Source: Aspidapion aeneum (taxonomy: Eukaryota; Arthropoda; Insecta; Coleoptera; Brentidae). From it: a stretch of 64,000 bases of DNA. The stretch is taken from the NCBI GenBank assembly GCA_963576565.1, contig OY755044.1, positions 55,213,783 through 55,277,782 on the forward strand. Reading direction: 5' to 3'. Shown piece after piece: positions 10,601 through 21,573 of this stretch; the stretch's first letter is position 1; each line of letters opens with the position of its first letter. The notes beneath the pieces were generated by a model that did not search any database, was not told where the DNA came from, and worked only from the letters and a program-made list of their open reading frames with translations. The translations under genes and the position numbers were made by a program.

Positions 10601-13260
10601 TTAGTTTACTAGCTCAAACGGCTTCACTCTTTTTAGTCGTCGAACTAGCATAGTATTGTCTAGAAGCTGAATTGCTTCCACATTCACATGCCGATGGAGT
10701 CTATCTTCATGGCTTTTTGCGTACTTTTTTATAGTCTCTGCTACAGTTTCGATTTTTAGATCTCGATGAAGGTCACTATTTCGAACGTACCAAGGTGCAT
10801 TCACAATGTTTCTTAATACTTTATTTTGAAATCTCTGTACAACTAGAATGTTACTCTCTTTAGCACAACCCCATAGTTGAATACCATATGTCCATACTGG
10901 TTTCAGTATTTGTCTATAAAGCAGTAACTTATTATGAATTGTTAAATTGGACTTCCTTCCAATTAGCCAGTTCATTTTTCTATACCTTATCTCAAGTTCT
11001 TCTTTTTTTTTCTTAACATGTGCTTTCCAGCGCAATTTGGCATCAAGTGTCATACCTAGATATTTTGCCTGATTCGAATATGGTACTGGAATGTTGTTAA
11101 TTTTTATTTGTATGTGATTTATATTTTTGTTTGTAAAATCAACATGAATTGATTTGGTTTCATTTAATTTATTCGCCACTTTGTGGTCCAACTGTGAATT
11201 TGAGTGACTGCATCCTGAAGTTTTTCTATGCATTTTTCAATAGATTTTTCTACCGTCAATAAACCAGTATCATCGGCAAATGTTGCTAAGTGACAATTTT
11301 CTGGCTTTGGGATATCACAAGTGAATAATAAGTATAGATAAGGGCCTAGTACGCTACCCTGGGGCACGCCTGCTTGAATTTCTCTTAAATTTGAGTATGA
11401 GTCTTCCTGTTTTACTCTAAAATGTCTATCAGATATGTATGATTCCAAAATATCCGAATATTGTTTTGGCAGAAACCTTTTTAGTTTAAAATTAAGGTCT
11501 TCATGCCACACTTTGTCAAATGCTTGTGCTACATCTAGAAAAACTGCAGAACAAACTTTTCACTCTTCTAGTGCTTTTTCTATTATATTAGTAATTCTGT
11601 GTACTTGATCTATCGTGGAATGCTTGTCTCGAAAACCAAATTGATGAGATGGAATAATTTCTTGTCTTTCTATGATGGGTTTTATTCTTTTAAGCAATAA
11701 TTTTTCATAGAGCTTGGATATAATTGGCAGCAAAGATATTGGCCTGTAAGATGACACGTCATGGAGTGGTTTTCCCGGTTTTGGAATCATGATAACTTCT
11801 TCAACTTTCCACAGTTTAGGTACATACCTAAGCCTAAAAGACGCATTAATTTGGTTGCATAGTTTTACGATAGCTTTTCTGGGGAGTTGTTTTATGACTA
11901 CCCCGTTAATAAGATCATACCCTGGGGCTTTTTTCGAATTAATATTTTTGATTTCTGTTAATATTTCTTTTGGTGATGTAAGCTTAATATGGTCCTCGAT
12001 TTGATGGGGTTCATTTAAATGAAAGTGTTCATCTGGTGCTTCGTGGGGCTGAAATGTTTTTTCTAAATGACTTGCAAAAATATCTGCTTTTTCTTCGTTA
12101 CTCCTTGCCCACTGGTTGTTAGATTTTCGTATGGGTGGAATTTGGATAATTGGTCTTTTAAAATCTTTGGTTGCTTTCCAAAGGGAATAGTCGGTATTTT
12201 TATCATCTGTAAGTTCATTAAGAAAATGGTTAATAGATTCATTTTTTATTACTAGAATTTCTCGCCTAATGCGCTGCGTCATGTTGTTGAGATTTGTTTT
12301 GTCCCGAGGATCACGGCTTTGTTGCCACTTTCTTCTTAGTTTCCTTTTTTCCAATATAAGGTCTCTAATTTCCTTTGGATAGTTTTTTCCCTTAAAAATT
12401 CTCTTTGGTTTTGGACTGTTTTCCCAAGCTGCTTGTTGAATATTTGTAACAAAATAATTAACTTCTTTATCGATTTGTTCTGGCGTTTGCAATGGTACTG
12501 ATAGGTTTATTTTTTCTGACAGACTTTGTTTAAAACTAATCCAGTCAGTCAGTTTATTAACTAGTGAGATATTTGCTTCTTTCTTTATTATGTTTTTACT
12601 AAGAGTTAGAATAATAGGTGAATGATCTGAGTGTAAATCAAAACTTTCTTCTATATCTACAAAACTTAAAGATATATTTTTTACTATAAAAAAATCAATT
12701 AGATCTGGAATTTTTCCTGGATCTGTTGGATAGTATGTGGGCTTACCAGTTGATATCGGCTCACATTGATATTCACTAATAGCTTGCAAAAGTTCTTTTC
12801 CTTTAGAATTCGTCAGTCTAGATCCCCAGTAGGTATTTTTTGCATTAAAGTCACCTCCAATTATAAAACGGTTTCCTAATTTTCTGAGAAAATTAAGATA
12901 TTGATTTTTCTTTAGTAAGTGCCTTGGTGGTATATAGACAGCACTTATGACTAATGTATATGTTTTGGTTTTTACACTTACTAATGTAGCTTGAATCTCT
13001 ATGGTTTTATATCCCATCTCCTCATAGTGTGATATATCTTCTTTAATTATTACAGCACTTCCCCCATGTGCAGTATTGCTAGGGTGAGTTGTATGATACA
13101 CTTTATAACCTTTAAATTTAATGTGAGACTGGTTAGTGAAATGCGTTTCTGACACAAGACAGACGTCAATTTTTTCTATGTCTAGAATAACTTGCAAGTC
13201 TTGCTGATGTTGCAAGAGACCATTGGCATTCCAAGCTAGGATTCTAAGATTACTGACCAT
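10601..13260 (-). pseudogene. LINE ORF2: AP endonuclease and reverse transcriptase (broken)
   Basis: ORF2 of the Jockey-type element, about 885 codons in all. It would nick the target and copy element RNA. The N-terminal ~225 residues show the exonuclease/endonuclease/phosphatase fold motifs: AWNANGL, VSETH, GGDFNA and SDHSP. The RT follows with SSYRPISLLP, HQFGFRDKHST, AQAFDKVWHE, AGVPQGSVLGPYL and the catalytic FADD at 11269-11280. A C-terminal region with a WTYGIQLWGCA-type motif follows. Two lesions: an in-frame TGA at about 11557-11559 between the thumb-side KALEE and the AQAFD block, and a frameshift near 11170-11180 after KWRIN. The ORF2 ATG overlaps the end of ORF1 by 11 bp, a Jockey-like arrangement. 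Clade assignment is by motif pattern, not by a tree. Confidence 0.9.
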
Positions 13261-13741
13261 TTTGAGGCATATTGGTAGCTCCGTTATTGCTACTTTCTAG
13301 TTTAGTTAATCGCTCATCAAGTTTGTTCAATTTCTCCAAAATTAATTGTAGTGTTTGTTCCATAGTATTTTGACTACTGATATTAATATCAGGTATAGTA
13401 GCTGTTGCTGCTACTTGGCTGTATGTCCTTGTCACAGAGTTTTGTGTGACTGTGTTTCTTGTCTGTTGGTTTTGTCTATTTGTACTCACGTTTGGTATGA
13501 GATTCGGTTTCTTAGGTTTATTTTTCAATTTTTGTATTTCCTTAGCAACAAGGCATCCTCTGTAGTTAGCAGGATGCTTGCCTCCACAGTGGATGCATTT
13601 TGGCTCAGATTCTTTTGGTTTCGGGCATTCTACAGTAAGATGTTTCCCCGTGCATTTTACGCAACGTGGTTCTTTAGCGCAATATTTTTGCGTGTGTCCA
13701 TAAGATTGGCATCTTTTGTATTGAGGGACTAAGTGAGGGAG
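13250..13741 (-). pseudogene. LINE ORF1: gag-like zinc-knuckle protein, 5'-truncated
   Basis: C-terminal part of the element's nucleic-acid-binding ORF1 protein, which coats element RNA. Three zinc-knuckle-like motifs are visible in order: KRCQSYGHTQKYC, CVKCTGKHLTVEC and CIHCGGKHPANYRGC. The first has Tyr where the leading Cys of the CX2CX4HX4C motif is expected. A Gln/Asn/Thr-rich linker and a short coiled-coil-like tail (LEKLNKLDERLTKLES) follow. The frame can be extended to an ATG at 13759, but that ATG and the next few codons come from the target repeat (CACTCA on this strand), not from the element. The N-terminal half, normally several hundred residues, is missing. The stop overlaps the ORF2 start. 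Confidence 0.85.
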
Positions 13742-13753
13742 TGAGTGAGTGAG
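13742..13753. repeat. Target-site duplication, LINE 5' side
   Basis: TGAGTGAGTGAG, matching 10374-10385; continues into host sequence tggcaatttcg. Confidence 0.75.
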
Positions 13754-13756
13754 TGG

Positions 13757-14913
13757 CAATTTCGACGTTTTTGAAATTTCGTAACTACTTTACTACTTTA
13801 TGGAATTCCATGAAACTTGGAGGGGTTGTTACCTCCATGAAGATCTACGACTGTGCAAAGTTTGAGATTCGTAGCTCATTCCGAAGTAGAGTTTTAGATA
13901 GGTCAAATATCGGCTGAAATGTTTCAAGAAAAGATGGTATACGGCGCGCGAACCTAATAAACGAAACCTATAAAAATAATACAGGTTTTTTTTTTGATTT
14001 TTAAAAATAGCCCATGAAGTCTTAGGTACTTAGTTTTTAGAAAATTAGATAATACCTAATTATTTCAGTTTATTTTGCATATAATATAGAAATACATATA
14101 TGTGGGTAGACCTAAAACTTTATGGTTTGTATCTTACCAAGAATATTACCCATGCAACTGATTAATAATTTTTGTAGAATATTTATCTATCTTTATTTCA
14201 TGTCATTTCAATCATTCTCAAAAATGAGTAACTTTTAATTTAAAGGCCACAAAAAAACAAATTGGACAAATTCCAAAATGAAAAAATGGTTAATATCATA
14301 CCTCGAACCTTGTTTTTAGTCTAACAAAAAACACAGTTTAGCATTTTCGTATAAAATTTTGTTGGCTATAATTTTTGTTTCAAACTTTGTACAAAAACCA
14401 AGTTATTTAAAAAAAAGAGAATTCGTGCGCCATTTTTTTTAAAAACCGTCGAGAGCAGGCATCGCTCTATAATTGTATCAAGCTTCGGACCTTTTGCACC
14501 AAAACGTCATATTATATGATTAAACTACTTAACTAATTTCAAGTCTTGTTCATAGGAAAGTGTCTGAATAGCTGTCGCAAAAATTTATTATATTACAAAA
14601 TCAATCAAGTCAAGTTAAATAAAACCGTTAAAAACTACCAGTCAGAATAAGCAAAAAAATGTAAGGAGACTAGCAAAATTAGTCAAATTATTTCAATAAG
14701 ATAAAAAATACAATAATAATCCTTTACAAAGCCCCTCTTAAAATATCAGACCAAGGCACTCGTTTCTGAGAATTCTATTAGATATTTCAAGGGTAAAAAA
14801 AGCAGGTACAAATTACATATAACAAAGAAACTCGTAGCGTCTAAAATCTAATCTGCAATGTTGCCAAATTTCTGCGACGCGGTTTTAATACGCAGAATAC
14901 GTTTTATACCACC
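13757..14913. other. Spacer, nothing recognised
   Basis: AT-rich sequence without paired repeats or coding signal that I could support. Confidence 0.4.
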
Positions 14914-15170
14914 GAGGTGACTCAGTGGACCGTTTAGTTACAGTAAAAGCCACGCTAGCGCCACCGGTAGATACGTGAACTACACGGCCAAAAAGTAGCT
15001 ATATATACCATTTTGTGACCTCAGAACAAAATTTTGCACACAGCTTGCTGAGTGTGTTAGGAATCGTCGCTGAAATTTTTATTGAAAAACGTTGTCACCT
15101 CAAAAAAAGTGAGGTACAGAAGTTATATATGAGGTGACACCGTAGTTTATATACTTTGTTTTGAGGTGGC
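14914..15170. repeat. Cluster of GAGGTGAC / GTCACCTC motifs
   Basis: GAGGTGAC at 14914-14921 and 15131-15138, GTCACCTC at 15094-15101, TGACCTCAG near 15016, and GAGGTAC and GAGGTGGC nearby. GTCACCTC also occurs at 5778 beside another (AT)n. Either a decayed repeat family or a cluster of protein-binding half-sites. Confidence 0.4.
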
Positions 15171-15184
15171 TAAGTACCCTTTAT

Positions 15185-15187
<3 letters not shown>

Positions 15188-15235
<48 letters not shown>
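15188..15235. repeat. (AT)n microsatellite
   Basis: AT dinucleotides adjoining the left arm of the palindrome at 15237. Confidence 0.95.
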
Positions 15236-15236
<1 letters not shown>

Positions 15237-15237
<1 letters not shown>

Positions 15238-15601
15238 AATTTAGTTGGTTTCTTGGGAATGTGGTCCATAAATCAAATAGCAACTTTTAGTTTAAATATT
15301 TATTGACGTTTCGGTCAGAGGCCTTCTTCAGAACAGTCACTCATTTATAATCACTCATTACATTACATAGGTCAAAACAAACTAAAACAGACATATCACA
15401 ATTTACACGAAACATTCTTAAAAATTCAACAATAAAGAAACACATATTCTTTAGACGACTATTACTAATAAAATATTTTATTATAATAGTATAAACGAGT
15501 GACTGTTCTGAAGAAGGTCTCTGACCGAAACGTCAATAAATATTTAAACTAAAAGTTGCTATTTGATTTATGGACCACATTCCCAAGAAACAAACTAAAT
15601 T
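15237..15601. mobile_element. Palindromic element with Penelope/hammerhead-like motif
   Basis: 15237-15349 and 15490-15601 are inverted copies, about 112 bp each, differing at only a few positions. Each arm contains CTGAAGAAGG(T/C)CTCTGACCGAAACGTC (right arm on + at 15508-15534; left arm on -). It has the form CUGANGA, a small hairpin (GGTC TCT GACC), then GAAA. This resembles the hammerhead-ribozyme core and the motif I associate with terminal repeats of Penelope-like elements. Both sides are flanked by (AT)n. No reverse transcriptase is present inside. Confidence 0.6.
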
Positions 15602-15647
15602 AAAAAATATATAAAATTTATGGTTCAAGAAAAAAAAAAAACCAAAC

Positions 15648-15650
<3 letters not shown>

Positions 15651-15687
<37 letters not shown>
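15651..15687. repeat. (AT)n microsatellite
   Basis: AT dinucleotides about 50 bp outside the right arm of the palindrome. Confidence 0.95.
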
Positions 15688-15689
<2 letters not shown>

Positions 15690-15690
<1 letters not shown>

Positions 15691-16288
15691 GCAGTTTATA
15701 CTTGCCTGCTCTTGTTCTAGTTTCCCTCGTATCTTGGTAGATGGCGCTTCTTACGTGGGTTTTCTCACTATAGATGACAAACAAAACGGCCTGATTAATT
15801 TTGCAAGGGTGTCACATTGACCAAGCAGTGTTCTAAGGAGTCCCATAAGGATGAAACAGTTAACTGCCAACAATTATAAGGTGTCCATTAGATCTAGAAC
15901 CCCCGTGAGGTTAAGCTATTGAGCTACACACGCAAAAATATGAGAGAAACCAAAAACTTATTTTTACTCGATGAGCCACAAAAATTTGTTTGATGCTAGC
16001 GAAAACTTTCATGGCTGCATTTTCGAAACTCGTGAGATATTATCTCAAAGTTTTTTTCAATTATTATTATAATAAGAGAAAAACACATAACAAAACAAGA
16101 TAACCAATTATTGGTGGTTGGCTATAGTGTATAGCTTTTTAATAATACGTAAGTTTATTTTTATTTTCACAATTTTTTTTATGTGCATGTCGAAGTTAAG
16201 GAGAGCTCTGAAAATGGACAAAGAATTTAAAAGTAACTATCGAGAAAACTTTTCAGCGATTATTGTTATGCTCATGTGAACACGCACA
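15690..16288. other. Spacer, nothing recognised
   Basis: No coding or repeat structure identified. Confidence 0.4.
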
Positions 16289-17452
16289 CTAACTATTAGA
16301 TTAAATCAATGAGTATAATGACCCATATACTGCCGTCCTTAGTAAGACCCACTTATCTGCAAAAATATCAAAAATGAGTTAGGACCGAAAATGGCTTCAA
16401 ATAGGTTACTTTCATCTGTTTTTTAAGAAAAATACCAACATTTTTGTTCGGAAGTATTTTATTTTGAAAAACAAAAAAATATATTACTATGTACTCTTAG
16501 CAGGCATTTAAACTTTAAACTCGCTTTTCTCGAAATAAGTGAAAACGTAGATAGGTGGGTCTTATTAAGGAGGGCAGTATAGAGTGGCAACCGGCGAGCC
16601 TTGCAACATTGAGGGGCAGATGGCGCTGAAGTAAAATCGTCTGTTACGCATTATTCAGGGACTACTATTACAATTTAGTTGCATGTGCGAGTTCCGAGAG
16701 AGTTAGATCATAGTAGTTGTCTCTGAATATTACGAACTATAGTTGATGTTGTATTAAAGTGACACCGCGTCATCAAAACCTTGATGGGCGGGAAGGGAGT
16801 AGAGGGGTAGATACTGTGGCACGCACTTCCTTTAATTTTATTATTGATATTGATTCCCAAAATGAGGCACTGCACTAATTAATCATTAGCTTACTATTTT
16901 ACTTGTTTTTTATTGATGTCTTCTTCTAAACGATTTTATTAGAAAGGAACATATATACTATTATCTGGTTGTTACGAACATATTATTGATTTAGCAGGGT
17001 TTTGACGTTTTCTATTCGTTGTTATTTTGACTGTATGTCAAACAAATTATGACGGAGCTTTTCACAAAACAAATTACCGTCTTTGCAACTAAATCAATAT
17101 TTGCGCACATTTTAATATAATTTTGGATCCTCTTTTATGTTTCGGATCTTTATTTATTAGGTAAGTAACTATTTGATCTCTCCTGTAAAAGATCGTAGTG
17201 TTTTATCCTTCGAACATTAAGCCCCGAGCGGCACACTGCATGTACAAAGTGAATCACTAATTTTTTAAGGCTTCTTTACTTAGATTTTGCCGCAGAATTT
17301 GGTTTACCATAGTTATGACGGGGTGCCACTTAAATAGAACATCAACTATAGACGAATTTATTTCAGCGCCGTCTACCCCTCAATGTTGCAAGGCTAGCCG
17401 GTTTCCCCTCTATATGGTTCATTATACTCATTGATTAAATCCATTAGTACAT
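16289..17452. mobile_element. Inverted-repeat element with a nested MITE
   Basis: The left arm (16289-16329 continued at 16578-16640, interrupted by a MITE) pairs with 17340-17452: TTAAATCAATGAGTATAATG, then GCAACATTGAGGGG. Inner blocks also pair (16736-16770 with about 17310-17347). The interior has no recognisable open frame. Confidence 0.6.
16330..16577. mobile_element. 248-bp MITE with TA target duplication
   Basis: TIRs CTGCCGTCCTTAGTAAGACC and, inverted at the right end, CTGCCCTCCTTAATAAGACC. TA flanks at 16328-16329 and 16578-16579 (TATA on both sides). It interrupts the left arm of the larger element. Confidence 0.75.
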
Positions 17453-17554
17453 TGCTGTTTATCATTTTGTTAAACTCAGAATTCTGCTGTACTGTGGACT
17501 TCAACTCAGAATTTAATTCCTGCAGTTCTATTAGCTTTTGTTTCTCATTGCACT

Positions 17555-17690
17555 GTCCGCCCGGCTGGACTGTTAACTCTCACACTTGTCCAGACAGCTG
17601 GCGCCAGTGCGCGCCCACTCCCCGCCTCTCGTCCCGCCTTCGGTCCGCTCAGTGCCGCCGCACTGGCACCAAATGAATGGTCGTCATGTC
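17555..17690. other. GC-rich island
   Basis: About 130 bp of unusually GC- and CpG-rich sequence (cgcccactccccgcctctcg, gtgccgccgcactggc) in an AT-rich setting. No convincing protein, tRNA or splice signals. It could be an exon, promoter fragment or old element end; undecided. Confidence 0.4.
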
Positions 17691-18190
17691 ACTGACGTAT
17701 CTTTTGAACTTTACAAGGAACGTCCCTGCGCGTCCTGCTTTTTGCATTCTGTACCAAAAAAAACAAATATATTGTTTAAGTTTTTAAAAACTTCCCAGGC
17801 AAGATTAAAAACATGAAGTTACTATTTTCCATCGAGTATAGGTAAGTTTTTACGTATAGATAAAATTACCTTTAATTTAAAGAAAAATTTTGCAGAATAA
17901 ACTTTGATCCGTGTTTTGCTTTGACAAAACTTTTTATCTGAGAAAATTAATTTTAAAATCACACGTTAAAAAAAATGCAAATGTCGAAATCTTTGTTTTT
18001 GTACACAAGCCTACTTACTTGATTACGCGGACATTATCTTTTTATAGATTATAAAACAGATGACGTAAACTTTTAATTAAAAAATGGATTTAAATTTACG
18101 CACAGTCATCTTTAGTAAAAAATGAACATTTGAAATTTTTAAGTAAAACTTTTGACAAGGTAAATGCAAAATACAAAATTTACGCGTAAC
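17691..18190. other. Spacer, nothing recognised
   Basis: AT-rich; no feature supported. Confidence 0.35.
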
Positions 18191-18423
18191 GGCAATTTTT
18201 TTTGCCTGTGAAACTTAATTTTAAAGCTTGGACTTATTCAAAAGGCATTTTTTTATTGCCTCATTCGCTCCGCCCCTTCGAAAATCTTGTATTCGCCACT
18301 CTTAAGGTTGCTGACAGAACTTTAAAAGTAAAAAAACAAAAAAAATTTTTTACATTATTTGATTTAAGAAACTGGAACTTTTGAATGGAATGTGTGTATT
18401 AAATAAAAATATACTTTAACATG

Positions 18424-18426
<3 letters not shown>

Positions 18427-18465
<39 letters not shown>
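18427..18465. repeat. (AT)n in unit 1
   Basis: AT dinucleotides, about 19 repeats; the same position in units 2 and 3 is longer. Confidence 0.95.
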
Positions 18466-18472
<7 letters not shown>

Positions 18473-18806
18473 ATCGGTTAAAACAACATTATTACTAAGA
18501 AAACACAAATATTTACACATAAAAAAGTATATTAAATCTAGAAAAGGTATTTTATTGAAAATAGTATCTTCACTCAAAGTAAGTTTACTTTTAGTTAATT
18601 TTTCTTGGTAATTAGTTTTGAAATGAGAGTCACTATTTCAAAATATTTTAAATAAAGTGTTTGAGTTTTCTTAAATATATTGATTTAATTGAGGGAAATC
18701 TATTCTTAAAATTAAACAAAGAATTACTCACCTGAAAATGTTTAAACTATATTGAAGAAACAATAATTTTCTTGATCAAGCATTATATATTATTTTAAGG
18801 AAGGGC

Positions 18807-19142
18807 GAAAAAATATCGAAACACAAAATATCTAAACATAAAATGTCGAATAAAAATATTGAAAGTATATAATATTGAAACTACAAAATATCGAAACTAC
18901 AAAACATCGAATAACAAAATATCGACAACACAAAATATCGAAACTACAAAATATCGAAAATACAAAATATCGAAACAACAAAATATCGAAAATACAAAAT
19001 ATCGAAAACAGAAAATATCGAATAACAAAATATTGAAAATACAAAATATCGAAAATACAAAATATCGAAAATACAAATAACCGAAAATACAATATATCGA
19101 AACAACAGAATGTCGAAAAACCAAAATATCGAAAATCAGAAA
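18807..19142 (+). repeat. TCGAAA minisatellite, arm copy 1
   Basis: About 20 units of the form aaaatatcgaaa followed by 2-5 variable bases (ctac, atac, caac, aca). The FSIFCIFDIL-type frames on either strand are translations of this repeat. Confidence 0.9.
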
Positions 19143-19576
19143 TGAGAAATATCGGAACCTTAACCTAACCTGACCCTGACCTAATCTAACTCAACCTAAT
19201 CTGACGTAACTACACGAAAATAGATAGTTTCAAAAAGCTAACCTAACGAAACCTAATTAAATCTAACCTAACCGAACCGAACCGAACCGAACCGAACCGA
19301 ACCAAACCAAACCGAACCGAACCGAACCGAACCGAACCGAACCGGCAATTTTTTTTGCCTGTGAAACTTAATTTTAAAGCTTGGACTTATTCAAACAGCA
19401 TTTTTTTATTGCCTCATTCGCTCCGCCCCTTCGAAAATCTTGTATTCGCCACTCTTAAGGTTGCTGACAGAACTTTAAAAGTAAAAAAACAAAAAATATT
19501 TTTTACATTATTTGATTTAAGAAACTGGAACTTTTGAATGGAATGAGTGTATTAAATAAAAATATACTTTAACATG

Positions 19577-19578
<2 letters not shown>

Positions 19579-19634
<56 letters not shown>
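19579..19634. repeat. (AT)n in unit 2
   Basis: AT dinucleotides, expanded relative to unit 1. Confidence 0.95.
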
Positions 19635-19641
<7 letters not shown>

Positions 19642-19976
19642 ATCGGTTAAAACAACATTATTACTAAGAAAACACAAATATTTACACATAAAAAAATATA
19701 TTAAATCTAGAAAAGGTATTTTATTGAAAATAGTATCTTCACTCAAAGTAAGTTTACTTTTAGTTAATTTTTCTGGGTAATTAGTTTTGAAATGAGAGTC
19801 ACTATTTTAAAATATTTTAAATAAAGTGTTTGAGTTTTCTTAAATATATTGATTTAATTGAGGGAAATCTATTCTTAAAATTAAACAAAGAATTACTCAC
19901 CTGAAAATGTTTAAACTATATTGAAGAAACAATAATTTTCTTGATCAAGCATTATATATTATTTTAAGGAAGGGCG

Positions 19977-20321
19977 AAAAAATATCGAAACACAAAATAT
20001 CTAAACATAAAATGTCGAATAAAAATATTGAAAGTATATAATATTGAAACTACAAAATATCGAAACTACAAAACATGGAATAACAAAATATCGACAACAC
20101 AAAATATCGAAACTACAAAATATCGAAAATACAAAATATCGAAACAACAAAATATCGAAAATACAAAATATCGAAAACAGAAAATATCGAATAACAAAAT
20201 ATTGAAAATACAAAATATCGAAAATACAAAATATCGAAAATACAAATAACCGAAAATACAATATATCGAAACAACAGAATGTCGAAAAACCAAAATATCG
20301 AAAATCAGAAATGAGAAATAT
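19977..20321 (+). repeat. TCGAAA minisatellite, arm copy 2
   Basis: Copy of the array at 18807 with one or two substitutions (for example catgg for catcg near 20075). Confidence 0.9.
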
Positions 20322-20755
20322 CGGAACCTTAACCTAACCTGACCCTGACCTAATCTAACTCAACCTAATCTGACGTAACTACACGAAAATAGATAGTTTC
20401 AAAAAGCTAACCTAACGAAACCTAATTAAATCTAACCTAACCGAACCGAACCGAACCGAACCGAACCGAACCGAACCGAACCAAACCGAACCGAACCGAA
20501 CCGAACCGAACCGAACCGAACCGGCAATTTTTTTTGCCTGTGAAACTTAATTTTAAAGCTTGGACTTATTCAAACAGCATTTTTTTATTGCCTCATTCGC
20601 TCCGCCCCTTCGAAAATCTTGTATTCGCCACTCTTAAGGTTGCTGACAGAACTTTAAAAGTAAAAAAACAAAAAATATTTTTTACATTATTTGATTTAAG
20701 AAACTGGAACTTTTGAATGGAATGAGTGTATTAAATAAAAATATACTTTAACATG

Positions 20756-20756
<1 letters not shown>

Positions 20757-20817
<61 letters not shown>
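20757..20817. repeat. (AT)n in unit 3
   Basis: AT dinucleotides, the longest of the three copies. Confidence 0.95.
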
Positions 20818-20824
<7 letters not shown>

Positions 20825-21155
20825 ATCGGTTAAAACAACATTATTACTAAGAAAACACAAATATTTACACATAAAAAAGTATATTAAATCTAGAAAAGGT
20901 ATTTTATTGAAAATAGTATCTTCACTCAAAGTAAGTTTACTTTTAGTTAATTTTTCTGGGTAATTAGTTTTGAAATGAGAGTCACTATTTCAAAATATTT
21001 TAAATAAAGTGTTTGAGTTTTCTTAAATATATTGATTTAATTGAGGGAAATCTATTCTTAAAATTAAACAAAGAATTACTCACCTGAAAATGTTTAAACT
21101 ATATTGAAGAAACAATAATTTTCTTGATCAAGCATTATATATTATTTTAAGGAAA

Positions 21156-21463
21156 GTCGAAAAAATATCGAAACACAAAATATCTAAACATAAAATGTCG
21201 AATAAAAATATTGAAAGTATATAATATTGAAACTACAAAATATCGAAACTACAAAACATCGAATAACAAAATATCGACAACACAAAATATCGAAACTACA
21301 AAATATCGAAAATACAAAATATCGAAACAACAAAATATTGAAAATACAAAATATCGAAAACACAAAATATCGAAAATACAAATAACCGAAAATACAATAT
21401 ATCGAAACAACAGAATGTCGAAAAACCAAAATATCGAAAATCAGAAATGAGAAATATCGGAAC
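21156..21463 (+). repeat. TCGAAA minisatellite, arm copy 3
   Basis: Same array with about three units deleted. Confidence 0.9.
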
Positions 21464-21573
21464 CTTAACCTAACCTGACCCTGACCTAATCTAACTCAAC
21501 CTAATCTGACGTAACTACACGAAAATAGATAGTTTCAAAAAGCTAACCTAACGAAACCTAATTAAATCTAACC

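Larger units (their letters stand above)
10386..13741 (-). mobile_element. Jockey-type non-LTR retrotransposon, 5'-truncated
   Basis: Read on the - strand: partial gag-like ORF1, ORF2 with endonuclease and reverse transcriptase, 3' UTR, then a poly(A) tail (T run at 10386-10403 on the + strand). TGAGTGAGTGAG flanks the insertion at 10374-10385 and 13742-13753, a 12-bp target duplication typical of target-primed reverse transcription. The truncation point lies just upstream of the ORF1 zinc knuckles. No RNase H domain is evident. Only two disabling lesions are seen in ORF2, so the copy is not ancient. Confidence 0.9.
18191..19343 (+). repeat. Tandem unit 1 (1153 bp)
   Basis: Order: unique flank starting ggcaatttttttttgcctgt, (AT)n, about 330 bp of unique sequence, TATTTTAA, TCGAAA minisatellite, CCTAACC-like block, short (AACCG)n. 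Short open frames in the flank (18202-18384) recur unchanged in the other units but look like no known protein. Confidence 0.9.
19344..20522 (+). repeat. Tandem unit 2 (1179 bp)
   Basis: Nearly identical to unit 1. Differences are mainly in (AT)n and (AACCG)n length plus a handful of substitutions, indicating recent duplication. Confidence 0.9.
20523..21573 (+). repeat. Tandem unit 3, runs into long AACCG array
   Basis: As units 1-2, with a ~40-bp deletion in the minisatellite and a mutated element end (GGAAAGTCG at 21151). It is not followed by a fourth copy but by the expanded pentamer array. Confidence 0.9.

Noticed and set aside
18202..18384. 60-codon frame conserved in three tandem copies (also 19355-19537, 20534-20716)
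   Set aside because: Conservation is explained by recent duplication of the DNA. It starts at a non-ATG codon and resembles no family.
18832..19124. FSIFCIFDIL / NIETTKYRKYK-type frames on both strands (also at 20001-20293 and 21184-21450)
   Set aside because: Translations of the TCGAAA minisatellite, present on both strands at once.
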